DNA of 64,000 nucleotides. Source: Lentzea atacamensis. GTDB taxonomy: Bacteria; Actinomycetota; Actinomycetes; Mycobacteriales; Pseudonocardiaceae. The stretch lies in assembly GCF_003269295.1 (NCBI RefSeq), contig NZ_QLTT01000009.1:62001-126000 (forward strand), in the 5' to 3' direction. The position numbers were made by a program, and so were the translations under genes. The notes below the pieces were generated by a model. It was not told the origin of the DNA. It worked only from the letters and a program-made list of their open reading frames with translations, and did no database searches. Positions 62,002 through 64,000 of the stretch are shown in pieces (the stretch's first letter is position 1; each line of letters starts with the position of its first letter).

Positions 62002-62469
62002 ATGTCGAAGACCCTGCGCTCGGCATTCGTGGGTGCCACCGCATCCCTGGCCCTGATCTTCACGGGTGCACCGGCCCACGCCGTGGACATCGTCGCGGTG
62101 ACCGACAACTACCTCTACTCGAAGACACTCAGCCAGTTCACAACACTGCGCGCCCAACAGCCCCACGCCGGCCAGCTCGACTGGTCGTCCGACGGCTGCT
62201 CGTACTCGCCGGACAACCCCTTCGGCTTCAAGTTCCTGCCGACCTGCCACCGGCACGACTTCGGCTACCGCAACTACAAGCGCCAGGGCCGGTTCAGCGA
62301 GGCGAACCGGCTGCGCATCGACAACAACTTCAAGTCCGACATGTACAAGCAGTGCGGCAGCAACTGGACGTGCAGGCGGACCGCCGACCTCTACTACGCG
62401 GCGGTGCGTGAGTTCGGTGGCAGCGCGAGCTCCACGGCCACGAGCATCCAGCAGGCAGGCCTGAAGTAA
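62002..62469 (+). CDS. Secreted prokaryotic phospholipase A2
   Basis: 155 residues from ATG 62002, preceded by GAGGAG. The signal peptide MSKTLRSAFVGATASLALIF, then TGAPAHA, would be cleaved near residue 27. The mature region has DWSSDGCSYSPDNPFGFKFL and the catalytic HD motif CHRHDFGYRNY, with four Cys for two disulfides, as in Streptomyces-type PLA2. Calcium-dependent hydrolysis of phospholipid sn-2 esters is expected. It lies 83 nt after the dehydrogenase and may have its own promoter, so membership of the TOMM operon is open. Confidence 0.88.
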   Translation: MSKTLRSAFVGATASLALIFTGAPAHAVDIVAVTDNYLYSKTLSQFTTLRAQQPHAGQLDWSSDGCSYSPDNPFGFKFLPTCHRHDFGYRNYKRQGRFSEANRLRIDNNFKSDMYKQCGSNWTCRRTADLYYAAVREFGGSASSTATSIQQAGLK

Positions 62470-62486
62470 GTCCCTGAAAGCAGGAC

Positions 62487-64000
62487 TCAGTCCTCGTCGC
62501 CGACGTCGGCGGGGCCGCCTCCACGCATCAGGTGGATCACGGACTCGAGCTCGTCCGGCTTGATCAGCACCTCACGTGCCTTCGAGCCCTCGGACGGCCC
62601 GACCACCCCGCGGGTCTCCAGCAGGTCCATGAGGCGCCCCGCCTTCGCGAACCCGACGCGGAGCTTGCGCTGCAGCATCGACGTCGAGCCGAACTGCGAC
62701 GTGACGATCAGCTCGGTCGCCTGCACGAGCAGTTCGAGGTCGTCGCCGATGTCGGCGTCGATCTCCTTCTTCTCGCCGGCCTTCTGCGACGTGACGCCGT
62801 CGGTGTACTCGGGCTGCGCCTGGTTCTTGGTGAACTCGACGATCGACGAGATCTCCTCGTCGCCGACGAACGCACCCTGGATGCGCACCGGCTTCGACGC
62901 GCCCATCGGCAGGTACAGGGCGTCGCCCATGCCGATCAGCTTCTCGGCGCCCGGCTGGTCCAGGATCACTCGCGAGTCGGTCAACGACGACGTCGCGAAC
63001 GCCAGCCGCGACGGCACGTTCGTCTTGATCAGACCGGTGACGACGTCGACGGACGGGCGCTGCGTCGCCAGCACCAGGTGGATGCCGGCCGCACGCGCCT
63101 TCTGCGTGATGCGGACGATGGCGTCCTCGACGTCACGCGGTGCGGTCATCATCAGGTCGGCGAGCTCGTCGACGATCGCCATGATGTACGGGTACGGCCG
63201 GTAGACGCGCTCGGAGCCGGGCGGCGCGGTGATCTCGCCGGACTTCACCTTGCGGTTGAAGTCGTCGACGTGGCGCACCCGGTTGACCTGCATGTCCTGG
63301 TAGCGCTGCTCCATCTCCTCGACGAGCCACGCCAGCGCGGCCGCGGCCTTCTTCGGCTGCGTGATGATCGGCGTGATCAGGTGCGGGATGCCCTCGTACG
63401 GCGTCAGCTCGACCATCTTCGGGTCGATCAGGATCATCCTGACCTCGTCCGGCGTCGCGCGGGACAGCAGCGACACCAGCATCGAGTTGACGAACGACGA
63501 CTTGCCGGAACCCGTGGAGCCCGCGACCAGCAGGTGCGGCATCTTGGTCAGGTTCGCGGTGACCATGTGGCCCTCGATGTCCTTGCCGAGGCCGATCAGC
63601 ATCGGGTGCGTGTCCTTGACCGTGGACGGCGCGCGCAGCACGTCGCCGAGGCGCACCATCTCGCGGTCGCTGTTCGGCACCTCGATGCCGACCGCCGACT
63701 TGCCGGGGATCGGGGCCAGCAGGCGCACGTTGTCCGTCGCCACGGCGTACGCGATGTTCTTGGTCAGCGCGGTGATCTTCTCGACCTTCACGCCGGGGCC
63801 GAGCTCGACCTCGTAGCGCGTGACCGTCGGGCCGCGGGTGAAGCCGGTGACCTGGGCGTCGATCGAGAACTGGTCCAGCACGCCGGTGATGGCCTCGATC
63901 ATCTGGTCGTTGGCCTTGCTGCGGGTCTTCGGCGCGTCACCGTTCTTGAGGACGTCCGGCGGCGGCAGCTGGTACTCACCCTCGACGGCGCGCACGACCA
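62487..64000 (-). CDS. ftsK: DNA translocase FtsK/SpoIIIE (5' part outside window)
   Basis: At least 502 residues from the C-terminal side; the frame runs off the right edge, so the membrane domain is not seen. The FtsK alpha/beta motor has Walker A VAGSTGSGKSSFVNS and Walker B-like IMAIVDELADLMM. The translocase signatures KMPHLLVAGSTGSGKS and HLVLATQRPSVDVVTGLIKTNVPSRLAF are intact. A C-terminal gamma winged helix (SMLQRKLRVGFAKAGRLMDLLETRGVVGPSEGSKAREVL) recognises KOPS-like sites. It pumps terminal chromosome DNA at septation. Convergent with the phospholipase across 17 bp. Confidence 0.96.
   Translation of the reverse strand, partial: VVRAVEGEYQLPPPDVLKNGDAPKTRSKANDQMIEAITGVLDQFSIDAQVTGFTRGPTVTRYEVELGPGVKVEKITALTKNIAYAVATDNVRLLAPIPGKSAVGIEVPNSDREMVRLGDVLRAPSTVKDTHPMLIGLGKDIEGHMVTANLTKMPHLLVAGSTGSGKSSFVNSMLVSLLSRATPDEVRMILIDPKMVELTPYEGIPHLITPIITQPKKAAAALAWLVEEMEQRYQDMQVNRVRHVDDFNRKVKSGEITAPPGSERVYRPYPYIMAIVDELADLMMTAPRDVEDAIVRITQKARAAGIHLVLATQRPSVDVVTGLIKTNVPSRLAFATSSLTDSRVILDQPGAEKLIGMGDALYLPMGASKPVRIQGAFVGDEEISSIVEFTKNQAQPEYTDGVTSQKAGEKKEIDADIGDDLELLVQATELIVTSQFGSTSMLQRKLRVGFAKAGRLMDLLETRGVVGPSEGSKAREVLIKPDELESVIHLMRGGGPADVGDED

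Overview
The window is high-GC actinobacterial chromosome. It carries the actinomycete form of the division and cell-wall (dcw) cluster, with wag31/DivIVA, SepF, a MurE with the meso-DAP DNPR motif and no ftsA. It also has the clgR-pspA-pspM envelope-stress module, SigD-type sigma factors and many GTG/TTG starts. Together with the secreted S8 protease, orphan P450 and RiPP genes, this suggests a filamentous Pseudonocardiales-type organism (Lentzea/Saccharothrix-like). The taxonomic guess is inference. I saw no rRNA, tRNA, CRISPR or transposase.

Layout. 1-25.9 kb (minus strand) is the dcw cluster, read from high to low coordinates: mraZ, rsmH, ftsL, ftsI, [GHL15-like hydrolase and, on the plus strand, a tandem universal stress protein], murE, murF, mraY, murD, ftsW, murG, murC, ftsQ, [orphan CrtI-like oxidoreductase plus gene debris], ftsZ, pgeF, yggS, sepF, yggT, wag31, a small Cys-motif membrane protein and a partial alpha/beta hydrolase. 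Most core genes overlap by 1-4 bp. The two bracketed islands interrupt an otherwise tight operon. 26-31 kb (plus) is a divergent moxR-DUF58-transglutaminase operon; the shared promoter region carries phased GTGGN boxes of MraZ type in both directions. 31-38 kb holds a DUF3040 protein, a 99-bp inverted-repeat element, a 1047-residue subtilase, a degenerate tandem array built from the 3' end of an AbiEi-like gene, and dinB with a perfect LexA box.

38-49 kb holds a divergent amidohydrolase/glutamine-synthetase pair (a split FluG/NodGS arrangement), three SigD-family sigma paralogues interleaved with another sigma-like gene and a methyltransferase, parA-nei, a P450 and an ECF sigma/membrane-protein pair. 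49-57.7 kb holds pyrD and a uracil permease, the pspM-pspA-clgR-pncC-pgsA-rimO group with a candidate ClgR site, an unknown gene and argA. 57.7-62 kb is the most unusual region: a MerR regulator behind a perfect 26-bp palindrome leads an operon encoding a leader-binding ocin-ThiF-like protein, a 60-residue membrane protein, a 174-residue protein with eight consecutive cysteines followed by membrane segments, a YcaO cyclodehydratase and a SagB-type dehydrogenase. This is a thiazole/oxazole-modified peptide (TOMM) cluster with an atypical, membrane-fused poly-Cys precursor. A secreted phospholipase A2 and the C-terminal motor of ftsK close the window.

Several genes (glutamine synthetase, a methyltransferase, parA, pyrD, the gene at 56615) have a TANNNT hexamer 6-7 nt before a GTG/ATG and no Shine-Dalgarno, which suggests leaderless transcripts.
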